A DNA stretch of 10,901 nucleotides from Nanohaloarchaea archaeon PL-Br10_U2g16 (lineage in GTDB: Archaea; Nanohalarchaeota; Nanosalinia; Nanosalinales; Nanosalinaceae), in contig LKMV01000024.1 of NCBI GenBank assembly GCA_001563995.1, forward strand, positions 1-10,901, in the 5' to 3' direction. The position numbers were made by a program, and so were the translations under genes. Every line of letters begins with the position of its first letter. Positions within the stretch are counted from its first letter, which is position 1. The notes beneath the pieces were generated by a model. That model was not told the origin of the DNA and did no database searches. It saw only the letters and a program-made list of their open reading frames with translations. This document shows, piece by piece, positions 1-5,257 of this stretch.

Positions 1-455
1 ATCACACGAGGTCAGATACAGAAAACGGAAGATTTTTAGATAATTTAGATTATGATTTAGTAGATGATATAACAACTGATGTTGATCAAGCTGGGCTAAA
101 TTCTCAAGAGTTCAAGAAAAATTACTCAAGCTTTATTCAAAGTAATGTTAGGGATTTTGAAGAATTTCTAGATAGGGAAAATATCGGATCAAGTTATGAA
201 AATGATAAATACGCACCACTAGCCCAAGCAGTTGCTATGAATGGTGATAGAATAAAATCAATTCATTTAAATGATCCTGAAACAAATAATCTCCCTGGAT
301 CGAATGATTATAAGAGTTCACAAGCCCTTCAAGATGTATTTGAATATATTAGTGATAAGGAGATTTATTTGGTTGCAGAACCGGAAGGAAAGACAGATCT
401 GCGTTCCGCTAGACTATATGAAGCCAGAATTAAAGAAATGGTCGAATATCTATAA
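1..455 (+). CDS. Probable xylose-isomerase-like TIM-barrel protein, C-terminal part (5' end outside window)
   Basis: The frame is open from the window's left edge (first full codon at base 3) to the TAA ending at 455, so about 150 C-terminal residues are visible. The ATG at 237 is internal. The end of the protein resembles the sugar-phosphate isomerase/epimerase and endonuclease IV TIM-barrel superfamily. A segment 'RIKSIHLND' (around bases 250-275) matches the late beta strand that carries a metal-ligand His and Asp. It is followed by a loop, a helix 'SSQALQDVFEYI' and a strand 'EIYLVAEPEG', whose Glu would be the usual last metal ligand. An upstream 'TDVDQAG' could be the earlier Asp-bearing strand. 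The likely role is a divalent-metal isomerase, epimerase or AP-endonuclease-like enzyme; I cannot choose a substrate. Base composition is AT-rich (about 30% GC on the first line). The family call rests on motif resemblance only. Confidence 0.5.
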   Translation, partial: HTRSDTENGRFLDNLDYDLVDDITTDVDQAGLNSQEFKKNYSSFIQSNVRDFEEFLDRENIGSSYENDKYAPLAQAVAMNGDRIKSIHLNDPETNNLPGSNDYKSSQALQDVFEYISDKEIYLVAEPEGKTDLRSARLYEARIKEMVEYL

Positions 456-476
456 AGTTGTTTCTAAGTAGTTACA

Positions 477-486
477 TTTTTAAATA
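477..486 (+). promoter_or_regulatory. TATA-like element for the 513 gene
   Basis: The string tttttaaata lies about 31 bases before the ATG at 513, measured from its centre. Archaeal TATA boxes sit roughly 22-27 bases upstream of the transcription start, so the transcript would begin only a few bases before the ATG. No Shine-Dalgarno-like sequence precedes this ATG, which fits near-leaderless translation. Confidence 0.5.
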
Positions 487-512
487 CCCAATACTAATGT
501 TGTTATGTTAAA

Positions 513-1250
513 ATGGCAACTTCAGAATTTGTCGACTTGTCGGATGTACCTGAAGATCGCAAAATAAATAGCGATGAATTGAGCCAGTTCTATAAGGATT
601 TAGATTATGCGTTAGATCAAAGATTTGACAAGTATGACTTGGACGGTGAAAATGCATATCTTGTAGGTGTTGGAGGCTCTAGCTGTATGATATATAACAC
701 CGAACAAGATGAAAGACTTGCTAATGATCTTGACTTTATGGTTGTCCACCCTGATGAGTCTAATAACTCTCCTCAGTCTCACTTGGAAGCTATATCTATA
801 ACTGAGGCATTCAATGAATTAGGATTTGAATTCACAACTGGTAAGGATGATCGTCGTTATAATCAAAAATACAATTCTACTCAGACTATGGAAAATATTA
901 GTCCTAGTGATAACAGTGTTCCTGTTGATAGAGTAGATTTGATAGGGGGTCAGATGCCGTTCGATACCTATGAACAAGAATGGTTGGAAGAATATAGTGA
1001 AGATCTTACGGATAATTTGTCGGTTTTAGAGATAGAGGCCATTACTGCTAGAAAAATTCTCAGAAATGCTTTCGCAAATCATGGTTCGGAAGACGATGAT
1101 CAATTATTTGACATTCAATACATTAGAGACAATATAAATGATCTAGAATTTTGTTGCGACAGATTCAGAGCCGCATGGGAGGATCTAGTAGAGCCTAACG
1201 ATACAGAGGCAACCTACTCCGATGCAAAAGCAGTCTTAATGGGTCATTAG
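513..1250 (+). CDS. AbiEii-like nucleotidyltransferase-fold protein (orphan)
   Basis: The 245-residue acidic protein carries the hallmarks of a minimal nucleotidyltransferase domain. 'LVGVGGSS' (residues 50-57) is the GG-S helix-capping motif. 'RLANDLDFMVV' (68-78) supplies the metal-binding Asp72 and Asp74, with the Arg-x-x-x-DLD spacing typical of AbiEii/DUF1814 proteins. 'VDRVDLI' (138-144) can supply the third carboxylate. Near the C-terminus 'EIEAITARKILRN' (173-185), followed by an Asp-rich 'DDQLFDIQYI', resembles the family's conserved 'ei-A-K ... D--Dl' helix, with Lys181 in the usual Lys position. Family members include AbiEii toxins, which transfer nucleotides to RNA, and uncharacterised solitary relatives. 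No AbiEi-type antitoxin is adjacent, so a toxin role is not supported here. The gene is AT-rich (33% GC on the line at 781) and ends tail-to-tail with dph2 by a 4-base overlap. The fold call is moderately sure; substrate is unknown. Confidence 0.55.
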   Translation: MATSEFVDLSDVPEDRKINSDELSQFYKDLDYALDQRFDKYDLDGENAYLVGVGGSSCMIYNTEQDERLANDLDFMVVHPDESNNSPQSHLEAISITEAFNELGFEFTTGKDDRRYNQKYNSTQTMENISPSDNSVPVDRVDLIGGQMPFDTYEQEWLEEYSEDLTDNLSVLEIEAITARKILRNAFANHGSEDDDQLFDIQYIRDNINDLEFCCDRFRAAWEDLVEPNDTEATYSDAKAVLMGH

Positions 1251-2245
1251 TCCTCTAAATCATCAAGAACATCTAGGGCTTTAGGACTTACAAAGCTGAG
1301 ATCCTGCCAGTCCTTTGTCATCCTTGGACAGGCGCAGTTAACATAGATATCGATGCCGTATCCTTTGTAGTCCGGTTCAAATATCCTGTCTTCTACAAAG
1401 ACATAAACATCTTTTCCATGTTCTTCCAGCTTCTCCTTTGCTATCTCTACCGCTCTCATGTAGTTCTGCCCTTTCTTCGAAGAGGTGACTATTCCCCATC
1501 TTTGCTTGTCTTTATGTTTTAGAACACGGGCATACTCAGCCTGCATCTCGTCTTCAAGAGAGTTAGCAGGCTCTACCCAGATATGTTTCTCGTATGGGTC
1601 TACTACGTATACTTTTTTCCCGGTCTCAGATACCTGTGACGGGTGGAAATGGCCGGATCCGAGGAACACAAATGCATCCACCTTATGAGCGATGTTATGT
1701 GCGGCTCCTGCATCACATCCCAAGACCTGACCTTTCTCAGTAGTTCTTAGTCCTGTAGTTCCGTCTACAACTTCGTAACCTTTCTCCTCAAGGAACTCTC
1801 TCGCCGGCTCAGCCCTGTCCATGTACTGGGTTACTCCGACAAGTCCTATGGTCTCATCTTTATCTATATCCTCATAGTTATTTCTCAGAACCGACATTAG
1901 GTCTCTGTCCTCTCTGTAAGGTAGGTAGAAGACATCAAAATCCTTCATATCTGCTTTCTCCGGGTGTAGAAAACGTGTGTGTCCAACGTGGATAAGGGCT
2001 TCTGCACCCATCCTTTCAACCTTTTCATCGGCTATACCGCATGCTCCAAAGGTTGAAGCTCCTACTATGACTGTACCAAAGCCATGTTCTCTAAGCTCGT
2101 CAGCAAAGTCTATAAGCTGTGGCTTGATGCCGTCAGGACCTTGTAGCCCTATTTTATCGTAGTCTCTATCTTTTATCTCTTCAAGAACTTCTTCAAAGGT
2201 TTCATAGTTGTACTGTTCACGTTCTTCAGATTTCTGATCTGCCAT
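1247..2245 (-). CDS. dph2: Diphthamide biosynthesis enzyme Dph2 (2-(3-amino-3-carboxypropyl)histidine synthase)
   Basis: Archaeal Dph2 is a homodimeric 4Fe-4S radical enzyme. It cleaves S-adenosylmethionine and transfers a 3-amino-3-carboxypropyl group to a histidine of elongation factor 2, the first step of diphthamide formation in the cytosol. The 332-residue length fits the family. The three cluster cysteines expected one per domain are visible in their usual contexts: Cys69 in 'FGACGIAD', Cys177 in 'LGCDAGAA' and Cys304 in 'VNCACPRM' (Cys306 lies beside it). Other family signatures are 'LQGPDGIKPQ' near residue 34 and 'GSGHFHP' near 196. The start is chosen at the ATG at 2245, with a TATA-like element about 26 bases upstream. 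The stop codon overlaps the converging 513 gene, so no intergenic terminator is possible there. The gene is separate from the PEP-synthase-like gene upstream on the same strand (55-base gap). High confidence. Confidence 0.95.
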   Translation of the reverse strand: MADQKSEEREQYNYETFEEVLEEIKDRDYDKIGLQGPDGIKPQLIDFADELREHGFGTVIVGASTFGACGIADEKVERMGAEALIHVGHTRFLHPEKADMKDFDVFYLPYREDRDLMSVLRNNYEDIDKDETIGLVGVTQYMDRAEPAREFLEEKGYEVVDGTTGLRTTEKGQVLGCDAGAAHNIAHKVDAFVFLGSGHFHPSQVSETGKKVYVVDPYEKHIWVEPANSLEDEMQAEYARVLKHKDKQRWGIVTSSKKGQNYMRAVEIAKEKLEEHGKDVYVFVEDRIFEPDYKGYGIDIYVNCACPRMTKDWQDLSFVSPKALDVLDDLED

Positions 2246-2266
2246 AAATACATATCTGTCGGGAAA

Positions 2267-2275
2267 CTTTTTTAG
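2267..2275 (-). promoter_or_regulatory. TATA-like element for dph2
   Basis: On the minus strand this reads ctaaaaaag, centred about 26 bases before the dph2 ATG. The spacing suits a leaderless transcript and matches the other transcription units here. The A-run is a weak TATA box, so the assignment leans mostly on position. Confidence 0.35.
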
Positions 2276-2300
2276 TCAGCGGTAAATCCGGGGATGCATT

Positions 2301-3842
2301 TTACTTCTCTCTAAGTTCATTGATAATAAACCGTTTTTCGGCCTTTGAAATCTTGGCTTTAACTCTGTCTAGCTTCTGTGCTGGCGCCACAAACATTTCA
2401 AATCCTTGTTCCACGGCTTTTTCTAGTACTTTGACCGAGCAGTTTTCCAGTAACAGTATCTTTTCTTCTGCGTCAAGGTACTCTATTATCTCTTCTTGAT
2501 TGTCGAGTTCTCTTATGTCAAGCAGCAGCATACTTTCTTCAAACCCAAATACGTCTTCATAGCCGTCCACAGTGTTTTTTTCCTCGATGCTTTGTTTTTC
2601 TCCCTTTCGAACCAGTTTCTTACCTTTGTCGAATACAGAGCCGGTGTAAAGCCCGTCGCCTCTGTTTGGGTCTAATGGGAGGACTTCTGAAGCAGTATCT
2701 GATCCTAGTGATTTTACTGATGTCCCTTCTCTTGAATCTATATTATCTGATAGTTCTTCCACAGGGTTTTCATGATCTAAGTTTTCCTTCCTATCTTCCT
2801 TGCTGACAATGTTCTCGTCGTCGATCCGGAGATTATCTCCTTCTTCTAGTTTTCCAGGATATCCTACTACGGCTGTCTTTCCGTTCCTTCTTGATTTTTG
2901 GACCTTTGATGAGGTATATCCTCCTTTTGTTGAAACCATTGATCTATACTTTTCCGGGGAAATAGGGGCTTCCGCTCTTTTGATTTCACGCCCGATTTCT
3001 CCGCTGAAACTTCCTGAGCCTATCTTAATACCGTTTAGTTTTTCTATTCTTCTCTCCGAGCCTTCTTCGCTCCATGCATCCACTATCTGAAAACTTCCTC
3101 TCTTATACACAAACTTTACCCCGATATCTTTCTGAGCTACCTCCCCGTAAAACTCTTTGATCTCTCTATCATCCATGTTAAACTTGCTTGAGCTCTTTTT
3201 CTGTTTTTCTCCATTTATGGGATTTCTTTCTACCTTGATCTGGTTATTATTTATGTCCTTGTCAACTATACCTCTTCTTCCGATTAAATAGAAATGTGGT
3301 CTCTCTGATCCTTCTTCAAGCGCGGATCCTAGGCCTTCTACAATCTCAACCAAACCGTTCTGGCTGTATCCAGGAATAACAGATCCTGTATACTCCGGTT
3401 CAACCATTTTCTGAACTATTATAGAAGGGTGGTCGTTGTTCTTTTCGTAGTAAGAAGATGCAACTTCTTTAATAGCCTCGAATAGGTTTGACGAGCCAAC
3501 GTTTAGCTTATGTCGGTACTCTCCGGGATTTTTATTTGAAACTCTTACAGATACTCTGGGGTTGCTTCTCTGTCCGCCTACCAAGCTTTTTGCTTTACCG
3601 ACAGCGTTCCTGACCTCTGAGCTTACCCCGATATCTTCGTATGCTTTCTTTATCTCGTTCCTTATCTCGCCTTTAACCTGAGAGTTCAAGACTTGGTCTT
3701 TGCCTTTCACGTCTTTGAAAAGCTCCCTAACCTCTTCCGGAGTTATCACGAAAAAGTTTGGAACGTTGAAATCTTCTAGTCTGTCAAGGTTTGTGGCCTT
3801 TTCTCCGACATCTCCTTCAATCTGTCCCTTCCACTGTACCAT
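2301..3842 (-). CDS. Shortened PEP-synthase-like protein with degenerate phosphohistidine domain
   Basis: The protein has 513 residues, against roughly 750-850 for PEP synthase. Residues 1-260 resemble the PPDK/PEP-synthase nucleotide-binding domain. Visible are 'GEKATNLDRL' (13-22, cf. G-K--NL-EL), 'VPNFFVIT' (27-34), 'VSVRVSN' (97-103, cf. AVRSS), 'KLNVGSSNLFEAI' (112-124), 'IIVQKMVEPEYTG' (141-153) and 'EIVEGLGSALEEG' (166-178). The usual 'QaRP' ATP-contact strand reads 'IVDAWSE'. Residues 270-345 align without gaps to the swivelling phosphohistidine domain, from 'GGYTSS' (307-312) to 'AVVG' (324-327) and 'GDNLRIDDENIV'. The phosphorylated His of 'GG-T-H' is Ser312. An acidic linker follows. 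The final 80 residues end in a helix ('KISKAEKRFIINEL') that could be a remnant of the PEP-binding barrel, which is otherwise missing. It cannot be a normal PEP synthase. A pseudoenzyme or ATP-dependent scaffold is possible; function unknown. The frame is intact. Confidence 0.7.
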   Translation of the reverse strand: MVQWKGQIEGDVGEKATNLDRLEDFNVPNFFVITPEEVRELFKDVKGKDQVLNSQVKGEIRNEIKKAYEDIGVSSEVRNAVGKAKSLVGGQRSNPRVSVRVSNKNPGEYRHKLNVGSSNLFEAIKEVASSYYEKNNDHPSIIVQKMVEPEYTGSVIPGYSQNGLVEIVEGLGSALEEGSERPHFYLIGRRGIVDKDINNNQIKVERNPINGEKQKKSSSKFNMDDREIKEFYGEVAQKDIGVKFVYKRGSFQIVDAWSEEGSERRIEKLNGIKIGSGSFSGEIGREIKRAEAPISPEKYRSMVSTKGGYTSSKVQKSRRNGKTAVVGYPGKLEEGDNLRIDDENIVSKEDRKENLDHENPVEELSDNIDSREGTSVKSLGSDTASEVLPLDPNRGDGLYTGSVFDKGKKLVRKGEKQSIEEKNTVDGYEDVFGFEESMLLLDIRELDNQEEIIEYLDAEEKILLLENCSVKVLEKAVEQGFEMFVAPAQKLDRVKAKISKAEKRFIINELREK

Positions 3843-3862
3843 GTTATAGATATGGTCTGCCG

Positions 3863-3872
3863 TAATTAATAA
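3863..3872 (-). promoter_or_regulatory. TATA-like element for the PEP-synthase-like gene
   Basis: The minus strand reads ttattaatta, centred about 26 bases before the ATG at 3842, so the mRNA is probably leaderless. It shares an 83-base gap with the divergent promoter of the 3926 gene. Confidence 0.5.
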
Positions 3873-3896
3873 CTAACGGAGCAGCAATCTAGATGG

Positions 3897-3904
3897 TTTT
3901 AAAG
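3897..3904 (+). promoter_or_regulatory. TATA-like element for the 3926 gene
   Basis: The string ttttaaag is centred about 25-26 bases before the ATG at 3926, the same leaderless spacing as elsewhere in the window. Its presence supports the small downstream frame as a real gene. Confidence 0.5.
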
Positions 3905-3925
3905 TATTACTCTTTTACATAATTT

Positions 3926-4189
3926 ATGACTTTAGATACAGATTATAGTACCGAAGATGGTAATAAAAGTTGTTTGGATTCTGATAAGTTTAGATATGCT
4001 TTGGATGACAGGTATAGCTCTATGGAGGAAATATCCAAGGCCTATGCCGAGGTTGTAATAAGATACGATCTAGAGACATCGCTCGATGATGATATCGCAT
4101 CGATGGATAGGTTTAGAGAAGAGCTTAATAATTCTGAGGAAGTATCCGGCATAGATATTGTCAAAGAGCTTGAAGGGAACTCTAAGTGA
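3926..4189 (+). CDS. Small acidic hypothetical protein
   Basis: The 87-residue protein is not recognised as any family. It is highly acidic and mostly predicted-helical by eye: 'MEEISKAYAEVVIRYDLE' around residues 33-50 and 'ASMDRFREELNN' around 58-69 look amphipathic. It has no signal peptide, membrane segment or cysteine pair (one Cys at residue 16). Support for a real gene comes from the halophile-like composition, a TATA-like element at the standard distance before the ATG, and a T-rich stretch right after the stop. It stands alone on the plus strand between two minus-strand genes, divergent from the PEP-synthase-like gene and convergent with rpl10e. A role as a small binding or regulatory protein would be a guess. 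Confidence 0.6.
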   Translation: MTLDTDYSTEDGNKSCLDSDKFRYALDDRYSSMEEISKAYAEVVIRYDLETSLDDDIASMDRFREELNNSEEVSGIDIVKELEGNSK

Positions 4190-4204
4190 AACAAATTAGT
4201 TTAA

Positions 4205-4219
4205 TAAATATTTTTCCTT
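4205..4219 (+). terminator. T-rich terminator after the 3926 gene
   Basis: A run of five T (4211-4215) followed by ccttccttc lies about 20 bases after the TGA of the small acidic gene. Archaeal termination commonly uses such T tracts without a hairpin. It occupies the short gap before the convergent rpl10e stop. Confidence 0.4.
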
Positions 4220-4222
4220 CCT

Positions 4223-4744
4223 TCACTTCTCTATCTTTACCCTACATGTAACAGGCATTTTGTGCTTAGCTCTTTCAAGCGCTTTCTTTGCTTCCTGTTC
4301 GTCTCCTTCGTCCACTCTTACTCTGAAGATGACTTGTTCGTCATCTACAAGTGCTGCTCTGCCGATAGGTCTTCCGAAAGGCTTACGCATACCTTCGTAG
4401 TATCTGTCAGCCTGTGCAACCCCTGCAAGAGGGTGGTATCTTAGAACATGGTGAGGGTAAGGCATAATCTTGAAGAAATATCCTTCTTCAGGATCAAGTA
4501 CTTTGCTAAGATGAGAGTTAGCTGCTACACGTCCTGCCTCTAGAGCTTCGCTTCTGATTCCACAGCCTTCTTCAACCTTTAGAACCACAGCTTTCTCGAA
4601 CTCTTTTCCTCTAGCTCCCTGTTCGTACTGTGTTATCATAGGGGCTGGAGCTCCTTTGATGTAGTTATCTCCAGCTTTCATTGATTTCCTAGTGTAAGGC
4701 TGATTCGGTTTCTCTCTGTAAATGCTTGCAGGACGATCTCCCAT
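4223..4744 (-). CDS. rpl10e: Large-subunit ribosomal protein L10e (uL16)
   Basis: This is the archaeal/eukaryotic counterpart of bacterial L16, sitting at the base of the central protuberance near the tRNA elbow in the 50S subunit. The 173-residue length is normal. Family signatures are visible: 'MGDRPASIYR' at the start, 'PYTRKSMKAGDNYIKGAP', 'EGCGIRSEALEAGRVAAN', 'YFFKIMPYPHHVLRYHPL', 'ADRYYEGMRKPFGRPIGRAA' and a 'CRVKIEK' tail. The frame could be extended seven residues to a TTG at 4765. The ATG at 4744 is preferred because homologues begin at 'M-RPA--YR', because a Shine-Dalgarno-like AGAGGT lies 7 bases upstream, and because the TTG would lie upstream of the expected transcription start (about 4758). 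It is the only first-in-unit gene here with an obvious leader and ribosome binding site. The RHH gene lies 48 bases upstream on the same strand but rpl10e has its own promoter. Confidence 0.96.
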   Translation of the reverse strand: MGDRPASIYREKPNQPYTRKSMKAGDNYIKGAPAPMITQYEQGARGKEFEKAVVLKVEEGCGIRSEALEAGRVAANSHLSKVLDPEEGYFFKIMPYPHHVLRYHPLAGVAQADRYYEGMRKPFGRPIGRAALVDDEQVIFRVRVDEGDEQEAKKALERAKHKMPVTCRVKIEK

Positions 4745-4751
4745 TGTAATA

Positions 4752-4757
4752 ACCTCT
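4752..4757 (-). promoter_or_regulatory. Shine-Dalgarno site deciding the rpl10e start
   Basis: The minus strand reads agaggt with a 7-base spacer to the ATG at 4744. It matches the anti-Shine-Dalgarno end of archaeal 16S rRNA and rules in favour of this ATG over the upstream TTG. Confidence 0.6.
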
Positions 4758-4778
4758 GATAGCAAAATCGAAGTTAAG

Positions 4779-4788
4779 TTTTATATAG
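4779..4788 (-). promoter_or_regulatory. Strong TATA box of rpl10e
   Basis: The minus strand reads ctatataaaa, the best TATA consensus in the window. Its centre is about 40 bases before the ATG, implying transcription from about 4758 and a leader of about 14 bases carrying the ribosome binding site. It lies just beyond the stop codon of the RHH gene. Confidence 0.65.
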
Positions 4789-4792
4789 GGTA

Positions 4793-5134
4793 TCAAAAAA
4801 TCTCGTCTTCCAATCCCTCCAAGATCTCTAATTTCCCTATATGCTCTCCTAAACAGTCTCTCTGGTAACTGGTTAAATCTGTCTTAGTTTGGTTATCCCA
4901 GTAATCTCTAACGTCTCTGGCAGCATTAAGCATTTCCTCATAATCGGGTTGAATCTTTTTTTGATCTGCTAGGTACTTAATAGAATCAATAACAAACTCC
5001 GTCCTGTTATCGTACTGATCAGACTGTTCAACGAAACTGTCCATATCATCTTTCAAATCTTTTTCAAGTCTCAAAGTAACAATATCTTTAATCTGATCAT
5101 TTGAACCTGATTCGATGCTCATTATAACGACCAT
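4793..5134 (-). CDS. Ribbon-helix-helix (CopG/Arc-like) transcriptional regulator
   Basis: The 113-residue protein has an N-terminal ribbon-helix-helix pattern. 'DIVTLRLEKDL' forms the DNA-contacting strand, followed by a first helix 'KDDMDSFVEQS', the turn 'DQYDNRTEFV' with the family's 'N-R-(S/T)-E-F' signature, and a second helix 'VIDSIKYLADQ'. The C-terminal 60 residues are acidic and helical and could serve dimer or ligand contacts. Such proteins bind short tandem or palindromic operators as dimers. The frame continues upstream to 5299, but that part is poor coding sequence. A palindromic TATA box tttataaa centred about 26 bases before the ATG at 5134 sets the start there; an ATG at 5122 is the alternative. 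No toxin gene is adjacent, so this is probably a stand-alone regulator. It is divergent from the oxidoreductase gene, whose promoter region carries a short repeat. Confidence 0.75.
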   Translation of the reverse strand: MVVIMSIESGSNDQIKDIVTLRLEKDLKDDMDSFVEQSDQYDNRTEFVIDSIKYLADQKKIQPDYEEMLNAARDVRDYWDNQTKTDLTSYQRDCLGEHIGKLEILEGLEDEIF

Positions 5135-5155
5135 TGAATAATAAATTAACTCATC

Positions 5156-5163
5156 TTTATAAA
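5156..5163 (-). promoter_or_regulatory. TATA box of the RHH regulator gene
   Basis: A perfect palindrome tttataaa is centred about 26 bases from the ATG at 5134. It indicates a leaderless transcript and decides the start codon of this gene. Confidence 0.55.
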
Positions 5164-5201
5164 CTTTTCTACAGCTCGCCACAAATAGGAACGTATTTTT
5201 G

Positions 5202-5230
5202 TAGTTAGTAACGGTTCTATAGTTAGCAAT
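5202..5230. repeat. Short tandem repeat in divergent promoter region, possible operator
   Basis: Two copies of tagttag(t/c)aa begin at 5202 and 5220, 18 bases apart, matching at 9 of 10 positions. The first contains the near-palindrome gttagtaac (5204-5212). The second abuts the TATA-like element of the 5258 gene, where a bound repressor would block TBP/TFB. Two half-sites of this size are a plausible target for the divergently encoded RHH protein, but that link is inference and such a short repeat may be chance. Confidence 0.35.
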
Positions 5231-5236
5231 TTTAAG
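5230..5236 (+). promoter_or_regulatory. TATA-like element for the oxidoreductase operon
   Basis: The string ttttaag is centred about 25 bases before the ATG at 5258, consistent with leaderless transcription. It directly follows the second repeat copy at 5220. Confidence 0.45.
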
Positions 5237-5257
5237 GAAGCAGATCAAATCTAAGTT

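Noticed and set aside
237..455. A complete small gene of 72 residues beginning at ATG 237
   Set aside because: The same frame is open back to the window edge with good protein-like sequence, so the ATG is internal to a truncated larger gene.
513..1250. AbiE toxin-antitoxin or abortive infection system
   Set aside because: Only the nucleotidyltransferase-like partner is visible; the neighbour genes are dph2 and a TIM-barrel fragment, with no AbiEi-like antitoxin.
4745..4765. Upstream TTG start adding seven residues to L10e
   Set aside because: Homologues begin at the later Met, a Shine-Dalgarno site fits the ATG at 4744, and the TTG would lie upstream of the expected transcription start.
4793..5134. 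RHH protein as antitoxin of a toxin-antitoxin pair
   Set aside because: Neighbouring frames are ribosomal protein L10e and an oxidoreductase; no small toxin gene is adjacent.
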